Positions 23,690 to 37,580 of a DNA stretch of 64,000 nt are shown piece after piece (position 1 is the stretch's first letter; every line of letters begins with the position of its first letter). Position numbers and translations under genes: made by a program. This DNA is from Ricinus communis. Lineage: Eukaryota; Streptophyta; Magnoliopsida; Malpighiales; Euphorbiaceae. The notes below the pieces were generated by a model. The model worked only from the letters and a program-made list of their open reading frames with translations, was not told the DNA's origin and did not search any database. The DNA lies in NCBI RefSeq assembly GCF_019578655.1, contig NC_063261.1, positions 24,221,126 to 24,285,125 on the forward strand. The letters are read 5' to 3'.

Positions 23690-26600
23690 TCATTGTGTTT
23701 CATTATTTGTCTTTGCTAATTTACTTGCTGGAAAGTGCAATCTGGCCATAAGCGGTTTGGGTGCTCTTGATTGCTGGTCGAACCCTCTCACACAAACAAA
23801 TCCTGCAAATAAAAGTTTCTTTTAGTAACCAAGAAAATCATGGATGCAAACTGTGTATAACCTGTCAATCTGAACATGTGACTCAGCCTACCCAGCATAG
23901 CATCGCCCTTATTTGTGGAGTGTTAGATCCAGTGCTTGTATATGTGCAGTGACACCAAATGAGTAAAGTTTTCAACTAGTACCCTGACAATAATAATTTT
24001 AAATGTTGTGCTCTCAATCATTTGGCTAAAAACTGCTTTGATCTTCTTGAACTCTTATTGCTCTTATCATCATTGAAATTCATTCTTTCAACCTATTTAG
24101 GCAGTGCTTGAGATCAGCTTAAAGCAATTTTATTTCCTCTCTTGTATGTGTGATTGATAGCATGTTCAACCAGGTAATACTCGATTACCTTTTTAAAATT
24201 TTTACCATTTCTTTAATATGCTAGTTTAGCTGTGTAATGCATTTGTCTTCTTTTGTGTGAAGGTCTGCTAGTCATGTACCAAAAATTGCATATTTTTAAG
24301 AAAAACTTTGATCCTAGAAACTATTTTAGGTCCCTATCAGCTTGGAGGTTATTTCAACATATGCATGTTTGACTTTTCTTTGGAAAGGATAAACTTATGT
24401 GCTACACATAAATTTTAGAGGTAAGTCTAACTTCATACAAAAAACCCATATAGTTTATGTGTTCTCTGTTAAGTGCTTTGTTTGTTTAGGGTTTTTAATA
24501 AAAATTTTCATGCATGTCGATTTTAGATTAGTTAGTGATTTGGAAATTCTCCATCGTAATCACCTAGCCATAGGATGTGCAATTTAAACAATTAGTTGAT
24601 TTAGATTGTAAATATCATCCTGAATATGTTACTGTTATTATTATTGCAAAATACCTTTTCATTTTGAGTAAATTGTGCATCAGCCCATGGAGTAATTTAG
24701 CTGATGCTTATAGTTGTCCTATGTACAGTTTCACCAATTGTTGTAAGACTTTGAAATTGCCTCGAGCAAAATTATTTTCAGATAATTTCTTACTGTTTCA
24801 GACTCCTCAATTTATTAATCACTCTCCTCAAATAGGTTAATGTCAACCAAAACATGCCACCTTACATCCCTTTCACAATTTTTTCTCTGCACTGGTGCTT
24901 CTTCAACCTTTTCAAATGCCTTGACTCTAGATTTTATCAATGTACATTCATCATAGCATTCTGTTGTTGCCACAAAGAATTACTCACTACACTGTCATCC
25001 AATAGAATTTCTCCAAAGCCTAATAGTTATCTAGCTGTCATATAGCAAACTAATACAATTCTTCCTCATTCAATCAGTCTCTTTCTATATATCTTTCTAA
25101 GTAATAATTTTAGACTTCTATTTCATTCTATATTATTTACCTTTATGATCAATAATCACTTCAACCGTATCTTCTTCAGGGCTAATTGACATGAAATACC
25201 AAAATTTCTTGGCTGTCTAATACTGATCATCTCTGAATTTACTTTTAAACTTTAGATTCTTATTTATTCATAATTCTTACTCAGCACTTGCTTCCAGTCT
25301 TTTTTCATTTGATAATACACCAGCATTCTAAATTTTTGAAATTGTACTCAACAATCTAGTCAGCCGAAGCAACTGACTATCGTCTACACGCATCACACAA
25401 GTTCTATTTGATCTAGGTCTTTTTCTATATTCATTGTCATAGTAGCCGTCTTGATCTCTAGTACCTTAGTCATACTTAAGAATTATGTTCTATCTTGGAG
25501 GAGTAACTAAGTTGCCTGATTTATCTACCCAACTGAGATCACCAACACTCTTAATAAGTTTAAATTCCCTATATTTTTGGTTCATTAACTGAATCCGACT
25601 TGTTCATTGAATAATTCAGGTTTTCAGTAGCTAGTTAACTTAAATTTTGTTCTGGTATGGTCTCAAAAGAGACTGCAAGCTGTTGCTTTAAGGTGTCTCA
25701 CTGACTGTTAGACAACACCAAAGCTAACAGAGACAAAGATCCCCTAGCCCTCTCATTGGCTACTCTCTCTCTCTGATCCCCTCCTGCAAACTATCACCTC
25801 AGACAACTACAGTGTTGTCTCTGCCGTTCAAGTATACAAAAGAGCTGCTGTCTCTGTTATCTTATTTTTAATCTTTATTTTGTTGAAGGATTGATTTTTG
25901 CTTCTTCAATTTTTTTTATCTTTTTGAGTTTCAGTTTCAAACTTCAAGAAATATGAATTTTCTTGAGAAAGATATTGTTGCAAAACCGAACGTCTTAAAG
26001 GGTGAAACTAGTACCAGTATACGTATATTTCTTCAGTAGTTTGGTTACTTTTATGGTAAAAATAGTAAATTCTTGCAATGCTAATTTTGATTATAGTACT
26101 ACATCAGTTCTATATCAGTTGATGATTATCTTGGCTTAGGCATGTTAGAGAATTGAGAAACTAATCTTGTGTTGGTGTAGGGTTAGTGTGTGGTAATGTT
26201 GGATTAGTGGGTGTTGGTTGAATTTACAAAGCTATGGTTGACTGAACAATCTTTTTTCTTTAAATTGATTATTGTAATAAATTAGGATGCCACCGGAATA
26301 CTAAAATAAAACAAATGTCAGTCTCTAGCTAAAACTGAAAATCTTGAAATAATTAAATAAAATTTGAAAAAAAGGTCCAAAGTTCAGGACTTTTTGGGAA
26401 GGCCTACTTTTTTGTCCTAGCCTCTTGAATTTTTATTCAACTGCAAACTTCTCTACCTACATTTGTTAAGACTCCCATCTTTAATTTTTCTTGAAGAAAA
26501 GAAATTAGATACTGTCAAATTGAATTCTAGATTGATGGTTGCTACAATGAGGGTAACCTTGTCAGTTCTGACAAAAGAAGATATGTAATCATGAGACTTA

Positions 26601-29600
26601 CAAATTTGTTTTAATAAAATGGATTGATATCTTGTAATTTATATGTTGATACATAAAAGCAGCATCTACATTAATTTTCTAAAACGAGAATTTTTTTAAA
26701 TATTATAAAAATAAAAGTTTCAAGGAAGAGATGATTTAAAATTGTAAGATCATCAAGAATGGATGTTAGCACAAGATACTGTAGCTGAATTGAACCAACA
26801 ATTCATCTTATGAGTAATGCTACGCATGCTGCAAATAGCAGCACTTGAAAATAGCATTTCATAAATCTTGAAATTTAATGCATTTAGGGAGCGGAAGAGA
26901 TTAGCCCATCGACTTTCTATTTACTAAAGCACCTTCATACTATTCTTTAGTAATAGTGTAGATTCTGGGTAATCGAGTAGAAACTGAGTCTGTAAGTTGA
27001 AAGAAATTCTAATATGCTTGTTCTCATTTCTACGGCATATGCACCTTTGAACAATTTATTAATTGTATTTATGAGATAGCATTGAAAGTTAAAACTAGCA
27101 TTGCATACCTTTCCAAAAGCAGTACTGAATACCTTCTGTTGAAAGGCCTAGTAAAGATAGTTGTCATGTGAGTTAGTTTTTTCCTTTTAAACATAATAGA
27201 ATATTGATTATAAAAGTTAGTAAACCGAGGTTTTCTTACCTTTAAATATTGTTGATACAGAGGTTCCAAAGTACACCATTCGTCTTGGCAAATTCCAGAT
27301 CCATGCTCTTGGAACATCAATTGGATTGAGGCTAGATTCATGATCTGCAAATACCTGCATATTGCAAATTGCTTGATAACCAGCAACCAATATGTAAAAT
27401 GCATGGCTTCGAATTCTGGCATACATAAGATAATTATATTGGAGATATAGCCTTGTCAGTTAGCTGCACTGTAATCTCCTTTAGCAATTTTCTTTTACAT
27501 GCGAAATTGCAGGTTTTGATACTCTTGTGATAGAAATATCTATTTGGTGGTTTACCTTTAAGTATTCAAAATAGTGGCATCACCTTATGCCCTAAACAAG
27601 TTAAAAGAAATCTAAACTGCAGTATCGAGAAGTGGTGAAACTGTTACACCAAATAGTGAAATGCTGTAGGCTTTCTGAAGTTATAAAGTGTTGGATTTTA
27701 GAGTAAGGGGGAGTTCAATAGGTGCCAATTGCTCTAAACATCTTCTGAACATGGGAAAGCCAGTCACATCATTAAATAAGATACCCTTGCCACATCTTAC
27801 TCCAAAATATAGCTTGAAGACAGTTGGCAAGCAAATTTGCATAAATGATGGCTTCTCTCTAGTTGTAATGAACTTTCATGGTCCAATAATGCAAATACTT
27901 GTGTGATGCTATAAACTGAAGGCCTTTAAATTTGTGAAGCCCACATTCGCCAGAAAGTGCTTGAGTGTGCGGCGGTGGTCTACTTAAAACCAGAGAGATG
28001 GTACATAAATGGTATTTACCTCATTCACTTGAAAGTATGTCCCATTGAGTGGAAAGCTTCCTCGCATTGCTGTTCTACAAGGTATCTGCAAGTGATCCAT
28101 GTGAATTCATTAAGTAACAAGAGAAGGCAATGTGGCTTCTGTTGTTATTTTTGTTATTTTATATGTCCATTGAACTGTATTTGCTCACCAGAAGTGTTCC
28201 TCTGACTGTTTGTGAATTAGTTTCTCTGATACTGTTACAGGAAAAGCATGTCTGCTCATTGCATAATTTGTCTGGTCCCTGGAACTGACAATGTCTCTCT
28301 GGTGGCTGAATTGAATTTGCCGTTTCACCTAGTAATCAGATTTTATTTAGCGATTCTACAAGAGGAACAAGGGGCATCTCGCATGTAAGGTAGGATCATG
28401 TATTAATATTCTAGAATGGTTCATAAGCTGCTAATCCCTAGAAACTGCACAATAGATCTGAAAAGTATTTACTAAATACCACATGGCAGCTTGTAGTCTC
28501 TTTTTCAGACTCAATACGCATTGTCTAATTCTATTTTGTAGCAAGTATATTCTATGTCTTGCTCACCTGGTGTCCATATTGCTAGAAGGTATGGACTAGG
28601 ATCATCAGGTTGTCTTTTGTCCATCTGCAAATTTGTGTCATAATTAAGCAAAAGTAACAGAAAGAGAATGACATGGTTAAATGATAAATTGGAAACTAAC
28701 CCTATTAAGAAGAGGATGTGAATCTGGAAGTTCATACCTGCATCATATCAGGGACACGGGAGTTAGAGCTCACAACTGAGGATTTCTTTTGGATTTTTCT
28801 TTTATTATTGTAAATTATTCTTAAAAAAATTCTAACGAGTACATTGATTGCCTTAGGATGTTGTTCTAGTTTGAAGCTTTTTCCTTTTTTCACAGTTTAT
28901 TGTTCTCCTTCTAACTAGCAACTACAATGTCCTTTTCCCGAATAAGAAATTCCAAACCATAACTATAGCATGATATTTGTGGGATATATAATAAGTGAAG
29001 TTAATGCATGATTTTGGTGGGTAATTCTATTAAAATAAAATCTTGACTCTGTTGAGCTGTATGCAGTGGTTCTTTTGGAATCACTTTGTCATCAGTTATT
29101 ATGGCAAGATGTTCACTTACACTTGGTGTTCTGTCCGTAGCCGACTGACATTTTTCAGTTTGGGTGTGGGGATGGAAGCAGCTTCTGGATTCAAAGCAAC
29201 TAAAGCCTTTGACATGTCACATTCTTGGAGTTCCATGTTTGCTTGCATGTAATTCTGTAGATTCACTGTCAACTCTTCCATGTTGAGTTTTATTGTCGGT
29301 ATTTCATCAGGATCCTCATCAAATATATCCTCTATATCACTTTCTATTACTTCTGTGTGTTCTTGTTCTGGCGTGGCTGGCTCTTCAATGATAGGCACAC
29401 AACTAACAATATCAGACCCTCTTCTTGTAAGCAAATTGTCCTCTGCTGGAGGTAATGGCAATGGATCAATAACTATGCCGGGGCTTCTTTCTGTTGTCAA
29501 GGGAACAGTTGCAGTAACTATACTCTTATCTTCTGGTCCAGGCAGAGCAAGTCTTGCACTGCATCAAACAGAGGTCACAGTCAGCTTATATTTATTTTTA

Positions 29601-32600
29601 TAAAAGATTGATATTTTCATTACTTGACCAAATCACAACAAACAATTATATTAGAAGTCACAATGGTTCTTCCTTGCTTTTCCTCATAATCATGATAGTT
29701 TATTGATTACAATACTGTATGTTTATATTTGGAACCTCTGAGAGATGAGGAAAAAGTCTTATTTTTCTATATGAAGTTGAGAACTCTTCTGTACGTTGTG
29801 CATGAGAGTTGCTAAGAATGCAAGTAATGATGTAATCTTTTTATAGTGTGGTACTTTGTGCAAAACCCTACTCTCAATAGGCAAACCACATGCCTGATTG
29901 TATAATATCTAAACTTTCCTTGTCATATGAATTGAACTGGAGCTGAATCTTATGTGCATCTTACCTTAGAAACTTTTTGCTATCAATGTTAAAAGAAAAT
30001 TAGATGTCCTGTTATTTGACATTTTCATAGTTCCTACATGTGTGCATACTATAATCGTATGTAACAATTCTGGTTGCAATTATGTTTTCACTCCTTCGTC
30101 CTCACTTGCAATAATCAGAGAACATTCCTCTAGTCTTGTTACATCTATGTGTTTCTTGCAGCCAAATGTTGCTCCTTTACTTTGGGAATTTTTTGAGTTT
30201 GAAATTTGTTAAAACTTAATTTATGTATGCATCAGAATTTTGAATATTATTTTTATCACCTATATATGCTTCTTTGCTACAATACCAGTGGCAATAGAAA
30301 TATAGATTGAGGCACACCTTGCAAAGGCACTAGCAAAATGTCTGCATTCTGCTCTCATTGGACATGCATTGCAATTTGGCCTACTCTTTGTACAGAAAAC
30401 CTGCAGAAATATTGAAGCATGTGAAATATTGATGTTTCTCTAAAATGATGAAACCACAGATAATGTTGAAAGGAATGTGGAAGTCAAAATCACAAACTTT
30501 TTAATATACCTTTCCAAATGTAATCATCTGGTAATGTAATTCATACCTGTAATCCCATTAAACAAAAATATCAGAACAATTAATAAATGACTCAGAAAGT
30601 AGCTTCTTCCGCACTCATTTTATGTGCAGGAATACTGAACAAACTGACTTCAAGAAAGCATAATGTGGTTACAGTGTTCGTTGATCAAGTTTGCACAATC
30701 TTGGCCAGAGGTATTTCTGGATTGACTCGAGTATTGGGTACCTGGAGGGAAATTAACGTTAGCTTTTCAGTCAATGGAAAAATATAGGGTTAATTAGTTG
30801 GCATATAAAAACGTACAGTTCCAAAAGGTGTAATTGAAGTGACTCTGGCAGTGGTTGGAGAGGGACCCATCCTAGTCGAACTGCTATCCTTCCAACATTT
30901 GTGTCAACCTTCATAAAAGTGTATATAAGTCATGTGGATTGTAAGATTCTGCAGCCTCTTTTAAGTTGCTCTTAATTCTCAGTCTGCAAGTAACTTACCG
31001 GGAAAGCAAGATGATGAAGTGTTAAGAGCCGCACGCACTCCACGCTTTTCAATCCCAGTCCCCGTATACTTAGGAGATATTCTCTGCAGCAAAATGATAT
31101 TTTGGGAGTCAGAAAATGAAATATGGCAGATCTGATGTAAAATTTGCTTATAATTTTAACCAAAGTAATGCTATTTGTAGTCCTATTAAAATAGATGTAG
31201 TAACTTTAACCATTTTAATAAAGGAGCTATAACATTCAGGTGGCTTACTTTGCTTTGTCAGGGGGGACATCTCTTAACCATTCCAGGTCAATGCTTCCAT
31301 GTTCTCTAACCAGTCGGTTTAGGAAATCCTGCAATATTTTGCAAGTTATCATCTTCTATGGAGAATTTACTTTTAAGAGATATTCTTTGCTTATAATGCC
31401 ATTTTAAGATAATGATCTCTTGATATCTATGGTCTGAAATTGAATAAGATTATTTTACCTTGATTCGTTCGGCTAGCATGTTGTTCATCCCTCTTTCTTT
31501 AATAGTATCAGAAATCTCGTTGACATGAGCACTTCTCATTGCTTCATAGTCCAAGGAGTCCATTGCACTTTCACTTCTCTCTTTCTTTCTGCCATTTACC
31601 AGCACCTGCTTCCTCAAACTATCCCAGTCAACTGCATCTTTTTGCCCACTCTCAGCCTTTGCTTTTCTTGCTTTTGATGCATTTCTATTTAAGTTTGCTT
31701 TATTAGTAAAATGTGTATTTTCCTTTGAGTTTGACCCAATGAAATTATTTTCCGAGTCTGTTTGTTTATTGTCCATCAAAGTTATTCTCTCTTCAACATC
31801 AAAAACTTTTGCTGCGAGTTGAGGGATGTTTGAGACATGCTGCCCATAACTGCTCTGCCTGTAATCCTGTGCATCAGACAGATTCACAGGCTCGGCAATT
31901 GATTTGCTTCCCAATTGGAAGGTCTTGTTCATTTCATGTGACTGACTGCCATGGTACAGTTGAGGATTACTTTGTTCATGCATTAATTGCTTGCTTAAGA
32001 AAGCATGCGATTCTGCTGTTGAGGTTTCTGGATACTTTTCTGACCCATATTGTTGTGTTGTGGGTTTAGCTACATTCTCTGCCCCTTGTAAAACCCTTAT
32101 GCTTGTGCAACTTGCATCTTTTTCCTTGCCAACTTTGGAGGTGCTTGAAGGCCAAGAAGATATGCTATCTTCTCTATACAATTGTGAGCTTTCTACTCGT
32201 GTTTGCAACTGTGAATTATTAGAATTGTCATGCTGATTAAATGTGGAAGAGCCTTTTAGACTGTTATCTAATCTGTCCAATCTTGTCCATTGCTGCCCAT
32301 CTTCTAAATCTTCTAGTTCCCTATGTCTATGCCTAGATCCCTCATGAAACAATGATCTCCCACTGACATGACTGAAGAACTCTTCAAACTCCAATTTCTG
32401 AGCATTTGAAGTATTGTGATTCTCGTTGTGTTTGCACCCTTTTGCAGGATCTTCTGCTTCTAAGTTGGAACCTGAGTAGGATCTGATGACTCCATTGCTT
32501 TGAACAATTGAGGAATCAAAAGAATCTTGTGATGACAAGACTTCTTCTTCAGGGCTGTAACTATGTGCCTCTACTATGCTTGTTCTTTCTGTGCATGAGG

Positions 32601-35600
32601 TCTCCTGGTCTCTCCGATGTTCTATTGATTCATGTGGTGTCATAGAGCTCTGGTTGTAGAAAGGAGTTAGCAACTTCTCATGCCATTTGATGGTGGGATT
32701 TGGGTTTAGCATGTAGATATCTGGTTCTTGAATCAGTCTTCTTGGTTCATCCCTCTCACAGGTTCTGTTTCTCATTGACTTTAAAGGAAATTTTGCAGCT
32801 AGATTCATGAAGGCAGAGCTGCATGATGGGCATGTAGTTGAAGAGATTGTTAAATTATGTATCAATAAGTGTTGAAATTAAGCAAAACCTTTGCGTTTAC
32901 CTTGAAAGATGGTCTGAAACATTTTGAGTTAGGAAAACTCCAATCACTGAGTCAACGACTGACCCCTTCCATTTTGAGAAACGCCTATCTCCTGCAAAGA
33001 ATCATTGCATTCAAATATGGAGGTGAGTCTTTTATTTGATTTTATTTTTGCTTCATTGTAGAAGTTGACCAATTATCATTTACTTTGTGGGGTAATTTTG
33101 AGGCACATGATACTGTATCTAACTGAAAACTTTGGAACATATATTCCAATTAGATTCCGCATTAGAAACCTAAATGGATTTGTCACATTTCAACACTAGA
33201 ATCTGCAAACAGTAATTCCAGTTGGAGGACACTATATTTTTGCTTCATTTATCTCATTGTATGGACAATCCAGTTTCCACTAGAGGCTTGCTATTAGCTA
33301 AGTTAATTTTACTGGAAATGAAGTGCTCTTAAGTTTAGGATAACTCATTTTACCTTGTACGAGATGCATTCTTGCAATGAATGAGTCAGCTCGTCCACCA
33401 AAAACTCTCCTCTCTTCCTCCCACCATTGTTTTTTCTCCTGATCTGTTCCTTCAAGGCCTTCACCTCCTTCTTTCCACATTAGCAGTTTCCATACCCTTT
33501 CTGTCTCTGGGTCAAGGTCTACTTTAGGCCTTGGTTTGCGTTTCTTGATAATTTCAAACCCGTCATATGGAATGAGTGCGCCATCTCCTTTGTAGGGAAC
33601 AATTGCAGTTTGCTCTCCCTTCACTTCATTGAGATTGAGATGCTCCATTCGGTATATAATTTCTTCAATTGTAATGGGTTTCTGCTTGGCTGGTTGCCCT
33701 GCTTCAAATTTCAAGAATTTTTTGTCCAATATGGTTATAATATTCTAAAATATATGGAGCCGCTTAAGATAGTACAGTTTTGATAAAGATTTGCTAGCGT
33801 GCAATATACCTTTTCGTTTTGCAGTTGATTTCTGATCTTTCAAGATGTTCTTTTGTGTTTGCAGCATATTCCCTTTTCTGGATGGAACTGATAGGGATTG
33901 AGTCGATGCCATTGTCTGCTTTGTAGATGCATCAATATGACATATTTGGGGCTGCAGTTGGTCTCTAGATTGAGGGGCCATTTTGGGAGGTGTTGGTGGG
34001 ACTATGTTACAGTTCTCTCCAGTTCTTTCTATGCATGAATTCTGTCCAGCCCATTTGTGCTGCAGTGACAAATCTTGTCCAGAAGCCACCGAGTGTTTGT
34101 AGTGCTCCACAACATCTCTCTTGGATTTTAAGTATGATTTCAAGAGTTCCCTATTCCTCTCTACTGTGGATGCAGATGAATCAGTTTTGCTATTTCCCCC
34201 TCCTGATTGGTTAACAGCTGCAACAGGAGGTGGCATGCCATTTTTATTTTTCTGGATTCCATCATTTTTCTGTTTCTTGCAAGTTTCTGGACATGCTGCA
34301 TTGGAATTATGGCTATTTAGGTGACAGTCATCTATAAGAACTCCCTCTTGGAAAATCAATTTGCCCCGTGGATTGCCAGTATTTTGCATTGTCAGCTCTG
34401 CTTGATGATAATCTCTCTTGTATCCCCTACCTTCAGTTAACAGTGGAATCTTGGTAACTGATTCAGTACTATGATACACAATTTCTTCATTCTTCTCGAG
34501 GCTTTTGCAATTTGTTTTTTCTGGTAAGACAGTTCTGCCAGTTCCTTCTGCATGTATATGTTGCAGCATTCCAACATCTATATCTCTACCACTGCCATTT
34601 GAGTTATCCATTTGCCCATCTTTTCTAGCAGTTGGTCGCACCGCGCCTTCTCTTCTGTGTGAATTTGACTGGTGGTTATTGGATATTTGATTCATAAAGG
34701 GAGTAAGGTTATTTACATCTCTGGATTGCTGGAATTCTAACAGTGACCCATTGTGTCGACGCATCTGTAAATCGGACTTTGTTCTGTGTGTTTCGAGTGA
34801 TTCTGAAACATGGAAACCTGTGTTTAAGTTGTATGTCTCTTTTCCCTTGTTCATTATCTCCTGCTGAGCAACTAAATTTTTCTCCCTCTCGCTGTAGGTG
34901 TTTTCCATTTCAAAATTCAGTGCTTTTCTACATGATGCTGCAGTTCCAGCACTTGGATATGTAGTCTCACCAGCATAATCTGCATTTCGGATTTGTGGTT
35001 CTTTCAAACTCTTCTTGCGCACATACTTCCTCTTTTGCTTTGGTTTCTCTGTGGAGTTGGTAGTCTCTCCAATTGAATCTGGATGTTCTGTTGTTGATTC
35101 TTTCTGGCCCTTCTTGCGCACATACTTCCTCTTTTCAATTGCCTTCTCATTGGGATCAACTGTTTTTGGGGTTACAGACTTTGGTGTCTTTTTTGGTTTT
35201 CCTTCAACAATCACTTTAGGCCTGTGCTTTCTTCGTTTTGGTGTTTTCTGCTGGGGTGTTTTATTGAGATCAATAACTTGGTCGCTTCCCTGACAAGACT
35301 CTTTTGGTTCCTCAAATGGTGTAGAAATTACAGCAGATGCGGAGTCCACAATGTTCTGAAAGAGCTTGTCAGGATTGTGCTGGTTTGGGACATTGCCTAA
35401 TGATACAACATAATTGTCTTGCTTGTCTCTCTCTTCACTTGAGCTTTTCCCCTGTGGGAAATTTACAAGTGCAGACAGCTGGTTCTCCAACTTCTTTGCC
35501 TGCTCTATTATTGGTGCAAATTGAAATGAATTGGTAACAGTTGATGCTGCATCAGCTTCTATACTTGGTGGTGAATTTAGATCATAATTAGGATTATAAG

Positions 35601-36797
35601 GTATGGGAAAACCGTCTGTAGAGAAATGTATTTCTTCAGAGTTTGTAATAATAATATTTGACCAAATTATCTTCAAGAAAGTAATAAGATTTGACAATGA
35701 AGGGGCAGCAAAAGCACTTATTCAAAAAGTAGATTCTTTTTCTCAAGGTATTTGCAACATTTAAGATAAGTCTCGTTGCTTTTTGATTTTGCCTCATGAG
35801 AAGCAGAAGATAATACCCTCACTCAAGTCTCAAATGATGTTTTTTGGTTGAAAAAGATTTTCAACAAAATAATAATATTAATGAGTTTTAGCAGAAATAT
35901 ATTCTTGCAACAAACAATAAAACAGCGACAAAAAACTATTGAATGAAAAAGACTGATTGCATTTTGCAAATTTGCTTTTACATTTCAATACTAAACCTTG
36001 AAATGTAATGCAGTGCTGTAAAGTAGAACTAAATGTAATGCTGCATTCTTTTTGGATGCAGATTATTGTGATTATTTGTTACAGATGAACAGTAAGAAGA
36101 TTACATGTGTGAAACAGAATTATTTGCATAAATTGCCATAGAAGAGAAAAGAGCATTTGCATAAATTTGCCATTAAAGAAAGGAGAAGACAAAGATAGAA
36201 TCACTGACACTGGGGCATTTGGAACAAGCTGTTATGGCCACTCGGCACGTTTGAACTTGAGCAGTGGGCTTGATTGGTATAAAACAACTCGCCCGAGTTA
36301 AATTCTCTCAAGCTGTTAACTGGGGTATTCAGATTTGGGATCAATGGCCTTTCTGCGATGCTTGTGTTTCTGTGCAGAGTTCTGCTTGGATACGCAGTAG
36401 GAGCTGTATTGTTCATCACCAAAAGATCTGCCAATGAATTACTACTCCAACTCACATTCTCATTAAGTAATGCCCGTGTGTAGGATCCTGCAATATGATT
36501 GATCATTCTATTCTTCTCTGCAAAACTCCCATTTCTGGTGAATTGGTCAATTTGGGTGCAATGTTGAGCCAGACTGCTATAATTCGACATCTCCTGCACA
36601 TATCCACTGGGAAATCCAACCAGTTCTTGCCAATTTGTGCTACCTAATTGACTCTCATGCCTATCAATCAGCACCGGATTGGATCTTATTGCAATTGGTT
36701 TGTTAGGAGTTACTGGCATCCAAGAATCAACATACTGCAATTCTGTCTCTTGTTGTGAGACTGAAAATCCCTCTCCTAAATGGATCCTTGAATCCAT
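23690..36797 (-). CDS. ROS1/DEMETER-like 5-methylcytosine DNA glycosylase/lyase
   Basis: This bifunctional base-excision enzyme removes 5-methylcytosine from nuclear DNA in active demethylation. The 19 coding exons, in gene order, are: 36209-36797, 33810-35615, 33354-33698, 32901-32991, 31459-32818, 31249-31328, 30999-31083, 30817-30908, 30673-30741, 30510-30546, 30318-30400, 29121-29558, 28701-28737, 28567-28624, 28189-28328, 28020-28085, 27240-27354, 27109-27147 and 23690-23802. They join in phase to 5643 nt (1880 aa). The N-terminus has WMPVTPNKP. Two RKYVRKK basic motifs lie in exon 2. The glycosylase domain is split (about 860-960 and 1350-1546), with helix-hairpin-helix GLGLKSVECV. Lys1436 and Asp1454 are the expected catalytic pair, 18 apart as in ROS1. 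A C-x6-C-x2-C-x5-C iron-sulfur motif is at 1521-1537. A permuted CXXC (exon 15) and the RRM-like C-terminus follow. No frame break was seen. ROS1 versus DEMETER subclass was not resolved by phylogeny; the N-terminus favours ROS1-like. Confidence 0.96.
23803..27108 (-). other. Last intron of the demethylase gene, 3.3 kb
   Basis: It separates exon 18 (ending TTTTGGAAAG) from exon 19, which starts GATTTGTTTGTGTGAG and encodes GFVCVRGFDQQSRAPKP. The donor is GTATGC and the acceptor TTTGCAG. It is by far the longest intron in the gene. The interior is AT-rich with only short frames on both strands; no transposon or nested gene could be identified, although its size suggests an old insertion. If retained, the frame ends after four codons. 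Confidence 0.85.
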
Positions 36798-36848
36798 ATT
36801 CTGCAGAATTTTTCCTTTCAAATCAACCTTTTTTCTTCTACTCATATG

Positions 36849-37431
36849 CTGAAATTGCCACAATTACCATTGCTTAAACCTGTCCTGCCCAAAAACAAAA
36901 CCCCAAACACATTTCTCACTCAGAACAAACTCCACCTACCAAAATCACATAGATAAGGCAAAAAATATAAAAAATTAAAAGCCAAAAGAAATGTCAGGTA
37001 GGTAAAAATAAGAAAGCATCTAATGTTATAAATGCATGGACTTTATTTCCCAGATATTTCTCAACAACTAATCAAGAAGCAGCAGCCAGCTACAATATTT
37101 TCTCTTTGGTACTTACAAAACAAGGAAAGAATCAAGAATTTTATGAAACAAGATTATAAGCTAAATCTATATGAATTGACTCAATTTTATTCGGTTATGA
37201 ATTTTCAAGATCATGGGTACCCATTAAAGCCACTACTGATTCACAAAAACGAATCTTTCTTCGATATGCAGCTGATAAGAAATGTAACCAACCTTTCTTT
37301 TCAGCCCAAAGAAAAAGAGAAACTTTTTGGGTCAATACCCATAAATTAAAACAAGCTACAAAAGCTTAAGAAAAAAATAAATAAATTGATATAAATGGTA
37401 AAGTAATATGTTGACGTACAGCTTAGCTCAC
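36849..37431 (-). other. Predicted 5'-UTR intron of the demethylase gene
   Basis: On the minus strand a good donor (CG|GTGAGC at 37431) and acceptor (AATTTCAG ending at 36849) bracket 583 bp just upstream of the coding start. Splicing joins an ATG-free leader to the start exon. Two in-frame ATGs follow: 36845 (MSRRKK) and 36797 (MDSRIH). The second has A at -3 and G at +4 and is preferred; use of the first would add 16 residues. Confidence 0.6.
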
Positions 37432-37545
37432 CGATCTGTGACCGAGTTAGCTCAAACTTCCTTAAACGAGTCAATGCCGGAAAAACTCAGTCAGTCTTAC
37501 GGTAAAGAGGGGAGGAAAGAGAATGTGAAAGGGAGAGAGTGTAGA
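37432..37545 (-). promoter_or_regulatory. Predicted 5' leader exon of the demethylase gene
   Basis: A CT-rich stretch on the minus strand (CTCTCTCTACACTCTCTCCC and CTTTCCTCCCCTC) without ATG, between the TATA box and the predicted donor. The exact transcription start is inferred from the usual spacing to the TATA box, about 25-35 bp. Confidence 0.5.
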
Positions 37546-37570
37546 GAGAGAAAAATGAGACCAGGTTCAT

Positions 37571-37580
37571 TATTTATATA
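37571..37580 (-). promoter_or_regulatory. TATA box of the demethylase gene
   Basis: TATATAAATA on the minus strand is a near-ideal plant TATA box, placed about 30 bp before the pyrimidine-rich leader. Confidence 0.6.

Noticed and set aside
23803..27108. Nested gene or intact transposon in the demethylase's last intron
   Set aside because: Only short frames without motifs and no terminal repeats were found; the interior remains unexplained.
27069..27422. Minus-strand frames around the demethylase's exons 17-18 looking like a separate 117-aa protein
   Set aside because: They are read-through of introns in a wrong frame; the correct frames match ROS1-family exons.
31809..32236. Plus-strand frames of 81-86 codons opposite the demethylase's exon 5
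   Set aside because: They are shadows of the long minus-strand exon and show no family resemblance.
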